A stretch of DNA of 64,000 nt from Sequoia sempervirens (GCA_007258455.2 VDFB02344360.1:1-64000); one strand, 5' to 3'. Shown: positions 36,066-48,300, counted from the stretch's first letter. The notes: generated from the letters alone by a model not told the origin. Program-made: numbers and translations.

Positions 36066-36649
36066 AGATCTACACTAGAGACTTTAAATTTCAAGGTCAC
36101 AGTGTTGATACTAGACACACCAACCCTACACCTACTTATTACTCCACTACATCTACCATTGAGGTAAGTAACTAGTTAACAATTATAAATTGATTACATG
36201 TTAATATCATTGTTATATGTTCTAATATCAAATTTTAGATGTTGAATAGGCTAATATTTGAGGTTTTGAGGGATCACCTCCTAGTGCCAGTGGATTTAGA
36301 CAAACCTACATGCATGTAATATAATAAAGAGTTTAACTAATGAATTGTACTTAATAGATTTTTGTATTTTATATTCATATCATTGATTACATTGCACTGC
36401 ATATCTTTCAAACTCAAAGCATTACCTCACATTCTATAACTAATAACTAGATGTTGATAGATGAAAAAATTCCAACTACAATATAGTTGTTTAGAAAGTC
36501 AACATAAGCAGTGGCACAATAACTTCACATACCAATGTAAGTAATAAGTAGGAGCAACATCCAATTGCATTTTCTTGTCAACATAAGTAGTGATGCAATT
36601 ACTCCATGTAACATAAATAATAACTAGGATCAACTACCAATTACATTTT
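36066..36649. other. AT-rich DNA, no gene
   Basis: Contains the second copy of the TTTCAAGGTCACAGTGTTGA word (near 36,093) and two short near-repeats of CAACATAAGYAGTGRYRCAAT at about 36,500 and 36,580. Confidence 0.4.
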
Positions 36650-37810
36650 CTTTTCATGGAATTCCATGAGATCACATTCTCTTGATATATTTTTTCAAAT
36701 GGTTCACTGCCTTTTCTATGCTATGGATGCTTGGAAGAAATATATGAAAGAATAATAGTAAGCAATAGCATAGACAAGGTAATGAGTTGTTTGAAAAAAT
36801 AGCTCACCATGAGACCCAATTTCTTTGAGGCATTTTTTTTCAAATAGCTCACGACCTTTTCTATGCTACCACATTTTCCATACATGTCTACTAAATCATT
36901 TTATCAAAGAGTTCATTTCCTTGCTACTATGGCTAAGAACCTAAAAAGGGTGATTTCCAACAAACTATGTATGCTTGGAAAAAATATATCAAAGCATAAT
37001 AATAAGCAATAGCACAAACAAGGTAGTGAGCAGATTGAAAAAATTCCTCAAAGAAATGTGGTCTCATGGTGATGGAATTCCATTCCATCACCGTGAGATT
37101 GCATTTCTTCAAGGAATTTTTTCAAATAGTTCACTGTATTTTCTATTCCACCACATTTTCCATACATGTGTACAATTTTTTTTTTTCAAACTACTCTCTT
37201 CCTTGTTGTTATGGCTAAAAGCCTAAAATAGGTTTTTTCTAGCAAACTATGGATGCTTGGAAAAAATCTATCAAAGCATAATAGTAGGCAATATCATAGT
37301 CAAGGCAGTGAGTAGTATGAAAAAATTCCTTGAAGAAATGTGGTCTCATGTTGATGGGATTCCATTCCATCACCATGATACCACATTTATTTGAGGAATT
37401 TTCTCAAATAGCTCATTGCTTGAAGAATAGAAACCAACCATTTAGCCAAAATTCCCCTCCAAATTCTTTTCAAGGTCATCATACTCATCATCAATTTACC
37501 AATGCATGGAACCTTCCACATGTTATTCCACTTATTCATGTCCCCACCCCTCCCTCTTCATTTCATGATCACCCTCCATCTCATAACCAAGACCTCACTA
37601 TACAATCCACCCCATCCCAACATAATACCATAGAGAAGGCAATGAATTGTTTGAAAAAATGCCTCAAAGAAATGTGGTATTATCGTGATGGAATGCCATG
37701 ACACATTTTTTCGTAATGGCATTCCATCACCATGATACCCCATTTATTTGAGGCATTTTTTCTAATGGTTCACTACCTTCTCTATGCTACTATAGCTATC
37801 GTACATGTCT
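36650..37810. repeat. PPR-derived foldback array, cluster 1
   Basis: Alternating forward and reverse-complement copies of a pentatricopeptide-repeat coding fragment. Minus strand: YQENVISWNSM (about 36,655-36,690), VDMYGKCGSIEKVVSYL then MPQRNWVSW (36,805-36,905), MYGKCGGIENTVNYL (37,105-37,170), and a further copy at 37,705-37,800. Plus strand: IPQRNVVSW (about 37,041-37,070), a copy at 37,300-37,370, and MPQRNVV (about 37,655). Each forward copy meets a reverse copy at a centre reading GGTGATGG...CCATCACC, giving strong hairpins. These are PPR gene pieces, not a functional PPR gene; no frame spans two motifs. Confidence 0.8.
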
Positions 37811-37829
37811 ACAAAAGAATTTTATTGAA

Positions 37830-38700
37830 TGGTTCATTGCCTTGCTGCTATGGGTAAAAGCCTAAAGATAGGTGCTTTCAAACAAGCTATGGATAGGGAA
37901 AATAGTAAGCATGATAGTTAGAAATATATAGTTTAATAAGTACTCAAAATTTTGTTCATTATCTCATACATTATAAGGCATGATGTGGATTTCTATTGTA
38001 GTTTTTGTGATTGAATAAGTTGTTGTTTTAGTTTTAGATGTTGGAAGTGGATACACCTCTGAACATTCTTAGTGCAATGGAGCTTTGTGTTTCATATGTT
38101 ATAGACTCCTTGATGGATTTCATGGAGGAGGTATGAGGTAGAATACTAAATTTTAATTTACATTTGTTGTTATAGTTGTCAGTTAGGGAAAAACCAAACC
38201 ATTATTGATTCATAGTTTAATTTCACTTTGGATAGTTTCTACAGGAGTCTAACACACCACAACATGGGCATGTGAATATTTCCTTCGAGGAGAGAGATTG
38301 TCTATTGGCGGTAAGTGATTCTTTCATTAAATATATCATTTTTTATAATGTAATTTCTATATATTAATGCCTTTACTTCTTATTGTAATAGATAAAGCAT
38401 GACTAGGAACTAAACCCTAGGAGGAGCACTAGGAGCACTCCTTGACCTCAAAATAAATGAGTGACAAACCTATCACCATTTTTCCAACAAAAAAGGGAAA
38501 GAATTTATTTCGAGAGGATGTAGAGCAATCACTTTTGATTCTAGAGCCCTTTGTTGTATGCCTATATGGCATTTTTTTACATACTTTGTATTGGATATAT
38601 TTGACATTGTATTCCTATATGGATATTTTGTATATAGTTTATACTTATATTGACATATACTGATGTAAGCCTACATGGCTATTTGGTTAATACAAATATT
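37830..38700 (+). pseudogene. Exon-like fragments of an unidentified gene
   Basis: Near 38,040 a frame starting MLEVDTPLNILSAMEL runs to GAG followed by GTATGAGG. After about 120 bases comes CTACAG and SNTPQHGHVNISFEERDC, then GTAAGTGA. After about 80 bases TTGTAATAG is followed by a short stop-terminated frame. Three exon-like pieces with GT/AG edges suggest the end of a spliced gene. An ATGTTG start after TTTTAG also occurs at 36,237, possibly a related exon. I do not recognise the protein. Confidence 0.3.
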
Positions 38701-38749
38701 TTTTTATTGATGGTGTCCATATTTGCATTATAAATCCATGGTTCAATAG

Positions 38750-38960
38750 AGATGAGTTACGTGTATTCAAGTGTATACTTTACAACTTACATGTATACTT
38801 TGTGACTCATGTGTATTCAAATGTATACTTTGTGACTTACGTGTTTTCATGTGTATACCTTGTATTCATTCATATAATTTATATTAATTTTTGTATACTA
38901 TATATTCGTGTGTATATTTCAAGGCTTACATGTTTTTGAGTACTTGTGCTTCCCTTATTC
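38750..38960 (+). repeat. Short degenerate tandem repeat (GTGTATACTTTGTGACTYA-like)
   Basis: Variants of CATGTGTATTCAAGTGTATACTT repeat about every 28-32 bases, roughly six times, with decreasing fidelity. Confidence 0.6.
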
Positions 38961-40129
38961 ATGTGTATACTTATTAATTGGTTAGCCCTAGAATTTATCA
39001 TTGTTGTCCTTCATGGTTTTTTTTTTTTAATATTTATTGATAGATGCTAAAAATATTTATTAGTTGATGGTAAACAGCTTCAATATTTCTAGGAACACTA
39101 GTAGAGTTACAAATTACAAAATTGCACAAATTTAAAAGAAAAGATTAACTATAAATAAATGCATTGATTATTAACTTGATAATTGATTAAGAATGATTAT
39201 AATGAATCGAGAGACGAGCCTTCTAGAATGGTAGCTACCAACTAAAAAATAGATGAAACATTCCCAATACATTGAAAGCAATAATCCACCCAAAATTGCA
39301 ACGAGAGAGAAGGCTTATTTAAGATCCTTCAACATTGTATTTCCTAATGCTCCCTTGTTCTTACATGTCTCAATTTAGTTTAATTCAAAGAGTTCCATCA
39401 AATTATTTATCTAAAAGAAAAAAAATGTTTTCAATTGTATTCGATAAGATGTTTCATAAAAATATTCTAGTATATTTAATCTTTTGTTTGGAACAACTAA
39501 ATTAAGCAAAGGATACATAATCTTCACAACACTTGCAAAACATAATATTCATAGTACATGTTGAATAGTTAACTTCTTGATACATTATTATACAAAAAAT
39601 TATATTGAATAGTTTTTAAACATTTTCAAAGCATAGTCCTCACAGTACATAATGAATTGCTTTATTCTTGATCCATCACCATATAAACACATCAAAAGGT
39701 GTATATGTTAACTTTTTGCATCTTATTTCTTGTATAGGAAATGGACTTGGGAGAAAGCTTTATAATTTATAATACAAATAAGAAATGGACTCAAGGGTGA
39801 AAAATTTATTTATCACACCAAATAATAAATGTATGTCAGAGCATCACTTGTTTCTCTTAGACTCCAATTTTCAATCATAGCAAATAATTTCAAATGAAAA
39901 TGACAAATTGCTTCACAACCAAAATTTGTAATTAAGGAAAAATAAAATGTTTCCAAGTTCCACCATTGTACACATTTACAATTGGTTGTATATTTTTGTA
40001 AGGGAAAGGAGGATAATTAAAAAATATCTTGCGCTTGCTAGACTTGACAATGACCATATGCTTTTTGTGTGGAGAACTCAGAATTCTCAACTATTGTGTG
40101 AATGTTCCTCTTTTCGATTGTTTTGCATG
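38961..40129. other. AT-rich DNA, no gene
   Basis: No domain, repeat structure or RNA gene seen. A 63-codon plus frame (39,947-40,138) is unsupported. Confidence 0.5.
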
Positions 40130-42330
40130 CCATCATAAAGGATGAATTGGGTTGAACATATCTCAGAATAATTTTGCATGTTTAAGTGTGAAATAGGACC
40201 ATGCATAGCATAAACATTCCTATCGGGATGCATTGGAATAGTTTGTTTGGTCACACGAGTTGCAAAATGAAAGTTGCACCACTTTGAAACTTTAAACTAC
40301 TTGCATTTGAAACTTTTTCCATCAAGTGAAAGCTAGACACCGTGAGAAGAAATCTCTAAGATAAAAAAAACCAAGAGATGTTATTGTAGAGAATCCCAAC
40401 ATGATCTCATAGGCTTAGGTAGAGAGTTTGTAAGCATCATGGTTTCCAAGTAATAGCCTGTCAAAGATTCATGCCCTTTTGCACTTTGGACCCTTAAGGG
40501 ATCAAGCTAATTGAACGTGTCTCAAAGCGACTTGACATATTTGGGTGTGAAAGAGGACCATTCCTAGCATAAACATACCCATCTAGATGTGTTGGAATAG
40601 TTCGTTTGGTCACATGAGTTACAGAACAAAAGTTGCACCACTTTGCAACTTTACACTATTTGAATTTGACACTTTTTCCATCAAGTGAAAATTGAACACC
40701 ATAGGAAAATAAATTTGAGCTAATAAAAACCGATAGAGGTTACTCTAGAGGGTCCCAAAATGATCTCGTAGGCTCAAACAGAGAGTTTGTAAGTATCACG
40801 ATTTTTGAGTAATAGCCTATCAAAGATTGTTGCCATTTTGCACTTTGGACCCTTAAGGGATCGAGTTGATTAAACATAGCTTGGAGCAATTAGGCATGTT
40901 TGGGTGTGAAAGAGGACCATTCCTAGTGTAAATTTACCCATTTAGACTCGTTGGAATAGTCTATTTGGTCACATGAGTTGAAAAACAAAAGTTGTACCAA
41001 TTTGCAACTTTACACTACTTGCATTTCACATTTTTTCCATCAAGTGAAAACTAGACACCACGGGAAAATGACTCTGAAATAAAAAAATCAAGAGAAGTTA
41101 TTATAGAGGGGCCCAACACAATACTATAGGCTCATACAGATATTTTGTAAGCATCATGGTTTCTGAGTAATAGCCTGTCAAAGATTGCTACCCTTTTGCA
41201 CTTTGGACCTTTGAGGGATTGAGCTAGTTGAACATAGCTCAAAGCGATTCAAAATATTTGGGTGTGAAAGAGGACCATTCCTAGCATAAATGTACCCATC
41301 TAGATGTGTTGGAATAGTATGTTTGGTCACATGAGCTGAATAATGAAAGTTGAACCACTTTACAACTTTACACTGCCTGCATTTGACACTTTTTCCATCA
41401 AGTGAAAACTAGACACAACAGAAAAATGACTCTGAGATAAAAAAAAAATTGAGAGTTTATTGTAGAGGGGCCCAACATGATCCCATAGGCTCAAAAAAAG
41501 AGTTTGTAAATGCCATGATTTTTGACTAATAGCCTATCAAATATTGCTACCCTTTTGCACTTTGGACACTTAAGGGAACATGTCGGCTGAACATAGCTTG
41601 AAGCAATTCGATGTGTTTCGGTGTGAAGGAAGACCATGCCTAACATAAATATACCCATCCACACATGTTGGAATAGTCTATTTGGTCACACGAGTTGTAT
41701 AAAAAGAGTTGCACCACTTTGCAAGTTTACACCACTTGCATTTGACACTTTTTCGATCAAATGAATACTAGACACCATGGAAAAATGACTCTGAGATAAA
41801 AAAAAATGGGAGAGGACATTGTAGAGGGGTCCAACATGATCCCATAGGCTCAAACAGAGAGATTGTAAGCATTATGGTTTTTAAGTAATAGCCCATCAAA
41901 TATTTTTTCCTTTTGCACTTTGGACCCTTAAGGGATCAAGCTAGTTGAATGTATCTTGGAGTGATTCAACATTTTTGGGTGTGAAGAGGACAATTCCTAG
42001 CTCAAAATACCCATCTGTACATATTGGAATATTCCATTTGGTCACACAAGTTGTAGAACAAAATTTTCATGACTTTGCAACTTTACACTGCTTGCAATTG
42101 ACACTTTTTCCATCAAGTCAAAATTAGACACCATGGAAAATTGATTTGAAGATAACAAAAAATGGGAGAGCTTATTGTAGAGGTTCCTTACATGATCCTA
42201 AAACCTCAAAAGGAATGCCCATAACTGACATAGTATCCAGGTAACATGCCATCAAATATTTCTACCCTTTTGTAATTTGGATTGTTAAGGGATTACATTG
42301 CATGAATTACAAATGTTTGAGGGTAGCAAT
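40130..42330 (+). repeat. Satellite array, about 358-bp monomer, six units
   Basis: Anchor word TTTTGCACTTTGGACCCTTA recurs with spacings of 359, 359, 359, 357 and 357 bases (GCACTTTGGA at 40,481, 40,840, 41,199, 41,558, 41,915; degenerate at 42,272). Other conserved parts of each monomer include GGTGTGAAAGAGGACCATTC, GGAATAG..TTTGGTCACA, CACTTTTTCCATCAAGTGAA and GTAATAGCC. The array begins part-way into a unit near 40,130 and fades after 42,310. No open frame is shared between units. Confidence 0.93.
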
Positions 42331-42831
42331 AAATTTCAAAATTTGAGTAAATATCATTATAAATGTTTATTTGAATAGATTGTATGCTATATTGATATTT
42401 ATATAATTATTAGGTTGATTTGTTTTAATAAATGAAGTTTTTATAATAAGTTAGTCAATTGGTGCTAGTTATAATAGGGAGAGAATACAAGAAGAAAAAG
42501 AATGATTAGTAACCATCAATGGTTATTACACTCACTATATTAATAATATGAAATTTACAATAAAATGAGATTTATTTGGTTGTCCTAATTCTTTTGTTTG
42601 TGCTGCATTTGTCTAATATGCTTCATACACCCTTTTTAAACCCAATTGCTTGTACTTGTAGGCATAATTCCTTAGGTACTTCCTTCTCATAGATCTTTTA
42701 TGATGTCACTCATACATTGAAGATTCTCTTATAGTGTCTACATCATAGGTTCTCATGATGAGGTTAAATTCAAATGAATAACTTGAGATTCCCTCACTAA
42801 GCTTCACACACTCTTTTATAATGGCTTCAAA
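42331..42831. other. AT-rich flank between satellite and kinase fragments
   Basis: No gene. The part from about 42,720 is already within the duplicated kinase segment (TTCTCATGATGAGGTTAA recurs near 43,260) and corresponds to sequence downstream of the kinase stop codon. Confidence 0.5.
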
Positions 42832-43181
42832 TCATAATTGAGATTTCTCAAGATCATCAAAATAATGATGTTGCATTTCTTTTTTGGATAAGATTCTCTT
42901 GGATGGATCATAAATCAACATTTTCTACAAGGAGACACCAATCAATTTTTAGTAGTTTACTTACAAATAGGAAAAGTAAAAGAAGAGAAAGAGAGAGCAT
43001 CCAAAATGGAAATGAAATGAAAATAGATGGAAGGAACTTATAGAAAAAAATCCACACCATTTGGTTCCAAGTCAGGAATAGCAAGGCATATATCTTGATG
43101 CTTCCATTGAGGATAGACATGCCAATCTATCTTGAATTAGTTACTCTTAGTCATACATCTTCATTGGGAGTTCCAAGATAC
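42832..43181 (-). pseudogene. CDKB-like kinase, last two exons, copy 2 (more decayed)
   Basis: Minus strand. Exon 43,043-43,181 starts after CCAATAG with YLGTPNEDV, then a stop, and later HVYPQWKHQDICLAIPDLEP and NGVDF. The donor GT is now AT. After an intron-like gap, the last exon 42,832-42,924 (after CTTGTAG) reads KMLIYDPSKRILSKKEM then YFDDLEKSQL and stop. These are the C-lobe end of plant B-type cyclin-dependent kinases, which act at G2/M. The internal stop, frame disturbance and lost donor make it a pseudogene. It is the tandem partner of 43,341-43,689, offset about 508 bases. Confidence 0.8.
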
Positions 43182-43340
43182 CTATTGGACACAACACCTC
43201 TCATGAATAGAAGAACTTGAAATTCCATATGCTTTTATACATTTCTCTACATCATATGTGCTCATGATAAGGTTAACTTCAAATGAATAACTTGAGATTC
43301 CCTTGCTAAGCTTCACACACACTTTTATAATGGCTTAAAA

Positions 43341-43689
43341 TCATAATTGATATTTTTCAAGATCATCAAAATAAGGATGTTGCATTGCTTTTTTGGCTGA
43401 GATTCTCTTGGATGGCTCATAAATCAACATTTTCTGCAAGGAGACACCAATCAATTTTTGGTAGGTTACTTACAAATAGGAAATGTAAAAGAAGAAAAAG
43501 AAAGAGAATCCAAAATGGAAATAAAATGAAAATAGATGGAAGGAACTTACAGACAACAAATCCACACCATTTGGTTCCAACTCAGGAATAGCAAGGCTTA
43601 AATTTTGATGCTTCCATTGAGGATAGGCATTCCGATCTCTCAACTTAGTCACTCCTAGCCATACATCTTCATTGGGAGTTCCAAGATAC
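43341..43689 (-). pseudogene. CDKB-like kinase, last two exons, copy 1
   Basis: Minus strand. Exon 43,551-43,689 begins after GTGCAATAG: YLGTPNEDVWLGVTKLRD, then NAYPQWKHQNLSLAIP and LEPNGVDLLS, ending at a good GTAAGT donor. The 117-base intron ends CCTTGCAG at 43,434. The last exon 43,341-43,433 reads [29 protein letters not shown], then TGA. GTPNED-W-GVT, W-P-LEP-GVDLL and KRISAKKA...HPYF are typical of the C-terminal lobe of plant CDKB kinases. No N-terminal kinase exons (Gly loop, PSTAIRE-like helix, HRD, DFG) are visible upstream, so this is a gene-end fragment even though its own exons look open and spliceable. Confidence 0.85.
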
Positions 43690-44059
43690 CTATTGCACAC
43701 AACATAACTCTCACGAATAGAACATGAATAGAATGTAACCAAAATATTACGTTTTGGAAATGTGTAACCTATTATAAAAACAACACAATTTAATCTTCCA
43801 CTTAGTTTACTAATCTATTGATAATATCCTACATCATTTTTTTTGCATATTTTTGAGAAAAAATAAAATAGCATTGAACAAGCTCTATCCTTTGCCATAG
43901 CTCTAAACATAAAATGTGCTACATTTTCAAGTCTAATAACTTCATCAATCACCAACATACATGATATAAACATTAGATGATAGCATTTGTATCATAGTAT
44001 TGGCATCATACAAATTAATTTTCATACAATTATAAATTAATAAGAATCAATGTGCATAC
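43690..44059. other. AT-rich DNA between kinase fragment and transposase-like gene
   Basis: No feature supported. The part up to about 43,740 could be intron of the kinase. Confidence 0.4.
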
Positions 44060-47000
44060 TTACAAATTAATCCAACGAACCATCAGGGTTTCTCTACTCT
44101 TTATTGTGTCAAGTATTGCCTCATGGTCAAACTTATATACATTCCAGAAAGTTTTGTTCAAAGGTCTACCCCCATATTTGGTCAAACAAACATTGGAATC
44201 CATGACAAGGTTTGAGTAATGAAGAATCTTACAACGTGTGTCAAAGTCTTGAAACAACCAATATTTGACACTCTTATGTGGGTACCTTCTAAGCCACATT
44301 CTAGTAATAACAACTAAACTTGTAGGGTATTCAATGTTTTGTCCATCTATAACTGGGGAATCCAATTTATTTTTGGCCTCAACACAACAACACAAGTAAT
44401 AGTCTATTCCCTCTTCATTGTCTTCATCTGCAATAATTGCATAAACATGGCCTACATTGATATGTGTACCAAATCTCTTGAAATTAGTCAACATTACAAA
44501 TACACTACATAGTAAGATAATGGTAATTCAAAAACTAAGCAAGTATATATATTACCTAGTTGAACTAAATCTAATATGTGGTCAAATTCAACAAATGAAT
44601 CCATTTGTGTTAGTTCATATGTTGTCGGAGGGTGATATGTGTGAAGTGGGCTAAGATATCTTAACGGCCATTTCTCAACCCACTCCTTTGACTGACAATC
44701 ATCCCAGACTTGCATTGTACATGAAGAATAGAAGCATGCCATCTTCCATGTATTGATACTATATGAACTTGCATTTGGGCTAAGGAAAGAGAATAGCTCA
44801 CTTGATCCTATCAGTGTACAAAAATCCTCATATGGTGCAATGTTAGTATAATCCATCAACCAAAAAAATCTATGAACTAAAGATGTACCTTCATTACCTA
44901 GACCCATCGAAGCATTGCACCACTCGATGATTGATTTTGCATCTATCAACTTTGCATTGTCTTTATAATTTAACTCTTCTTGTGCTAATACTATTTTCAC
45001 ACATGTGCATGTACCATCATTCTCCCCATTTCCATTCCTAGCCTCACAATAGTTCCACATATGTTGAACACCTTTAATGACATGCATCCTACACAACTAG
45101 TAGAACATGTGTGATTTCTTGAACCATGTTACATAGTTATCCGACCATATTATATGCCAACCGTATGCTATTCCCCTCTAAGCCAAATGACTATAGAACA
45201 TCTAGAAGCAAGCTTGCACAAATTTTGGAGAATATGTGTGATCATCATTAATACAAAATTGATACTCCCTCAATGTGTTCCTTTGGTCCATTGTACTATC
45301 AGTTGCATGAATGAATGTTATGTGCATAAATATCAAAACTTGTGTGGAGTTGTAATATTGTGGTTGCACCTCACAATGTGGCTATAGAGTGTATTTCTTT
45401 ACAAATTCAACCATTGAAACTATACTACCAACTGGAAAGGTGTCCTCACATAGCTTGAATTGTGTGTCCAACCATCAAACTCTATGGGTATGCCTTGCAT
45501 ACACATACACTATATTGTCATGAAACATGGACATAAATTGATACACTAGAATCTTATGAATAACCAAATCACACATTTTTGCTTGATTACCATCTTTTGT
45601 AATATATTCCATTGTTTTATACTTCCTGAACTCTACTAGTTTTTGTCCCACCTCATGTGTGATTTTCATATGTTGACATATTGGCATACACTACAAGCCA
45701 CTACCACACTGACATGAACCATCCAAGCATAATTTCCTATAGAATATTTGGCCATCCTCTATTTGAGATAAATTTTTTGATAAGAACTCCCTTGAAGATG
45801 TTGGTGGGGCTTATATACCACAATCCTGGAAATCATCATTAGTATTCAAATCTAAACATATAGAACGATAAACATCATAATAGTTAGAGAATTCAATATG
45901 TACTCTACAACAACAAGTAGTGTGTGTGATTTATCTTGACATAAAAAAATTTAATCATTTCAAAATATCTTTGAAACTTTTGAATTTGAGGATAATCCTG
46001 TTGAAATTTATGAAAAAATTAGGTTTGAGTGATATTCAAAAAATGCTTTGGATGTGGCTCATGGTTTTGACTACCAATTCTCCTTCTTACCACATCCCTT
46101 TGATTTAGAGATGGACTTGTGTTATTCTTCCAATACTCTTCAATTAGTGTTCTTGATGCTTCAAGAAAATTTTTATCTTTTCATCCAGCCTCCCCAACAA
46201 TGCCCATAATTCATTTGACTCAGTGCCCTCAATTCTTTGTCACCTTTGAATGGCTCTTAATAAGGTTTTTATATTAATTCTCAATTGTTCACTCATATTT
46301 TTAATGACGTGAGATCTCTTTGTTTGACTACTTACCAAAGTCAATGTAATGACACATTGGGTGACATTACTATCCTTTGAGCATGAGTTCTTACCAACAC
46401 TCTCATAAGCATCCATTAGATTCTTCACAATAGTGTTTTCACTTGAAGCATTTGATGTTCTCACCCCAAGAGTATTCATGGTGTTTATATACTTTATAAT
46501 CCACATCATTGCAACAAATAGTTGACATCTCGCTGTCTCATTTAGCCTTTCAAAGAACAATTTCCAAATCTTATCAACATATCTTCTATAAGTGTGTGCT
46601 GGAATCTTACCTTCCATGTGCTACAAAATATTGTCATCGATATTAATCAAATACATTGGCTTTCTATGCAAAATTATAGGTGGTGTTCTTCTAGGTAGAT
46701 ACATCTCAACATTAGGAATTTCATCAATATTTAAGTGAGGTGGGCTAGATTGTGTACCTTTGATCGAGAGTGTAATAGATGACATACCTTGAGGTTCACA
46801 TGGGGATGATGGCGTACCTTATTTTTCAAATCCAAGTGATTATGTACTCTCAACTTGAAATGTATTGGATCGTATCCCTTCATATTCACTTGTGGTAGAT
46901 GGTGTCCTTCCATATTCACTTGTGGTAGTTGGTGTCCCTCCATATTCACTTGCAGTAGATGGTGTCCCTCCATATTTAGTTGTGATTAATGGTGTCCCTT

Positions 47001-47073
47001 GATATTCACTTGCTGTAGAGGGTGTGTCTCCAACTACAATATCTAATTTTGTCTTAGTGCGATGCTTTTTCAT
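44060..47073 (-). pseudogene. Degenerate transposase-like gene (HGKGxxDG-type TE protein)
   Basis: Minus-strand pieces in order: a Lys-rich start with five to six GGTPSTASEY decapeptide repeats (46,840-47,073); a helical region KLFFERLNETARCQLFVAMM (46,240-46,617); GQKLVEFRKYKTMEYITKD (45,475-45,687); then IIWSDNYVTWFKK and HMWNYCEARNGNGENDG, followed by CVKIVLAQEELNYKD (44,494-45,150); and a 144-codon tail with VGHVYAIIADEDNEEG and KTFWNVYKFDHEAI (44,060-44,494). A W-S-D block followed by W-N...G-x-G-x-x-D-G-x-x-x-x-x-K recurs in TE-encoded RNase H-fold-like proteins. Here the usual His and Lys of that second block read Asn and Asn. Class is not certain. Several stops; not functional. Confidence 0.55.
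46860..47030. repeat. 30-bp tandem repeat inside the transposase-like gene
   Basis: CATATTCACTTGTGGTAGAT plus GGTGTCCCTC recurs five to six times with 30-base spacing, encoding the decapeptide repeat on the minus strand. Confidence 0.85.
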
Positions 47074-47404
47074 TCATGCCCTTTGTGTTGTCAATGCCTT
47101 TACTCTTTTTGATGGTTGAGGTTCCTCTCCAATTGGATAGTTTTCTTCAATTGTATCCAATTTATTCTTCTCATGATATGTCCTCATCTATTATCTATTT
47201 TTGCTTTATTGGCTTCATCCTCTTCATATATTGGTTTATTCATTTCTTGTTGCCTCAGCATGGTGGATAATTTTACCTATAGCATGGTAATGAGACAAAT
47301 ATTAGTTCCTAAAAAATGAATCCATACAAATAAATGAAATATATGTCACTCAAGGCTTCATACAAAATACTTACAATCATCCTGTAGAAGAGTATTTCTA
47401 GCAT
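47074..47404. other. Unassigned DNA between transposase-like gene and foldback cluster 2
   Basis: Overlapping short plus-strand frames with no recognisable content. Nothing supported. Confidence 0.4.
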
Positions 47405-47890
47405 AGAAAAAGTTCAAATGAATTTTTCCAATGGAATATCTTAAATAAATGTGGTAATGTGGCATGCCATGATTGCAAGATAGGCTCAAAGTGGGAGCAT
47501 GGACAAGTAATTTTAATTGTTTGACAATAATGTTTTCGTAGAGATGTATGCAAAATGTGGTAGCATTGACAGGCTAGTGAGCTCACTAGCTTGCCAGTTC
47601 GGTAGGGTTGAAAAGGTAGGGGAAGTGTATGCCCCATAGAAATGGGGTCTCATGGTGATGTATATGAAATGGGTTCTCTATGAGGCATACATTTCCCCTA
47701 CCTTTTCAACCCTACCGAATTAGAAAGCTAGTGAGCTCCTTAGCTTGTCAATTCCACCACATTTTGCATACATGTCTACGAAAATATTATTGTAAAAAAA
47801 TTCAAATACCTTATCCATGCTTCCACTTTGAGCCTATCTTGCAATCATGGCATTCCACATTACCACATTTATTTAAGGAATTTCATCCAA
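47405..47890. repeat. Long palindrome, about 235-bp arms, PPR-derived (cluster 2)
   Basis: 47,405-47,650 and 47,655-47,890 are near reverse complements. They yield two homologous open frames on opposite strands (47,398-47,637 minus and 47,680-47,970 plus, both sharing LPFQPYR...GKLVSSLACQ). The arms read, in the other frame, NVVMWHAMIAR and AQSGSMDK (about 47,452-47,515), then MYAKCGSIDR (about 47,541-47,575), a PPR motif pair. The centre is GGTCTCATGGTGATG, the same as in clusters 1 and 3. Confidence 0.88.
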
Positions 47891-48300
47891 AAATTCATGT
47901 GAGCATTGGTAAGCTAGTGAGCTCACAAGCTTGCCAATTCAATAGATTTGACAAGTTAGGGACAACATGAGAAAACGCCTCATATAAATAGGGACTCTTG
48001 GTGATGTACATCACCATGAGTCCCAATTTCTATGAGTCATTCTTTCACTCTACCCCTACCTTTTCAACCCTACCAAATTGGAAAGCTTGTGTGCCCACTA
48101 TCTTGCCAATGTGGTAGGGTTAACAAGGTAGGGGCATTGTGAGAAAATGCCTCATAGAAATGGGGACTTACGATGATGTAAATTACCATTAGACCCCATT
48201 TCTATGAGGAATTTACTAACACTTCCCCTACCTTGTCAACCCTATGGCATTATCTTTTGGCATGCCATGATTATAAGATAGGATGCACCTTTCCCCATGT
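47891..48300. repeat. Two further palindromes of the same family (cluster 2, continued)
   Basis: Palindrome centres near 48,013 (TTGGTGATGTACATCACCAT) and 48,182, each with arms containing GCCTCATAGAAATGGGGA and the flank words AAGCTAGTGAGCTCAC and CCTACCTTTTCAACCCTACC. Minus-strand GGCATGCCATGATTATAAGA near 48,258 is another PPR WxAMI relic. Confidence 0.8.

Noticed and set aside
36650..37810. A functional PPR gene
   Set aside because: Motifs lie on both strands as inverted copies with stops; no frame joins two consecutive motifs.
40130..42330. CRISPR-like array (regular spacing)
   Set aside because: The whole 358-bp unit is repeated with no unique spacers, so it is a eukaryotic satellite.
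42832..43742. A functional CDKB gene
   Set aside because: Only the last two exons are present, in duplicate. Kinase N-lobe, HRD and DFG segments are absent in the window, and unrelated TE DNA lies upstream.
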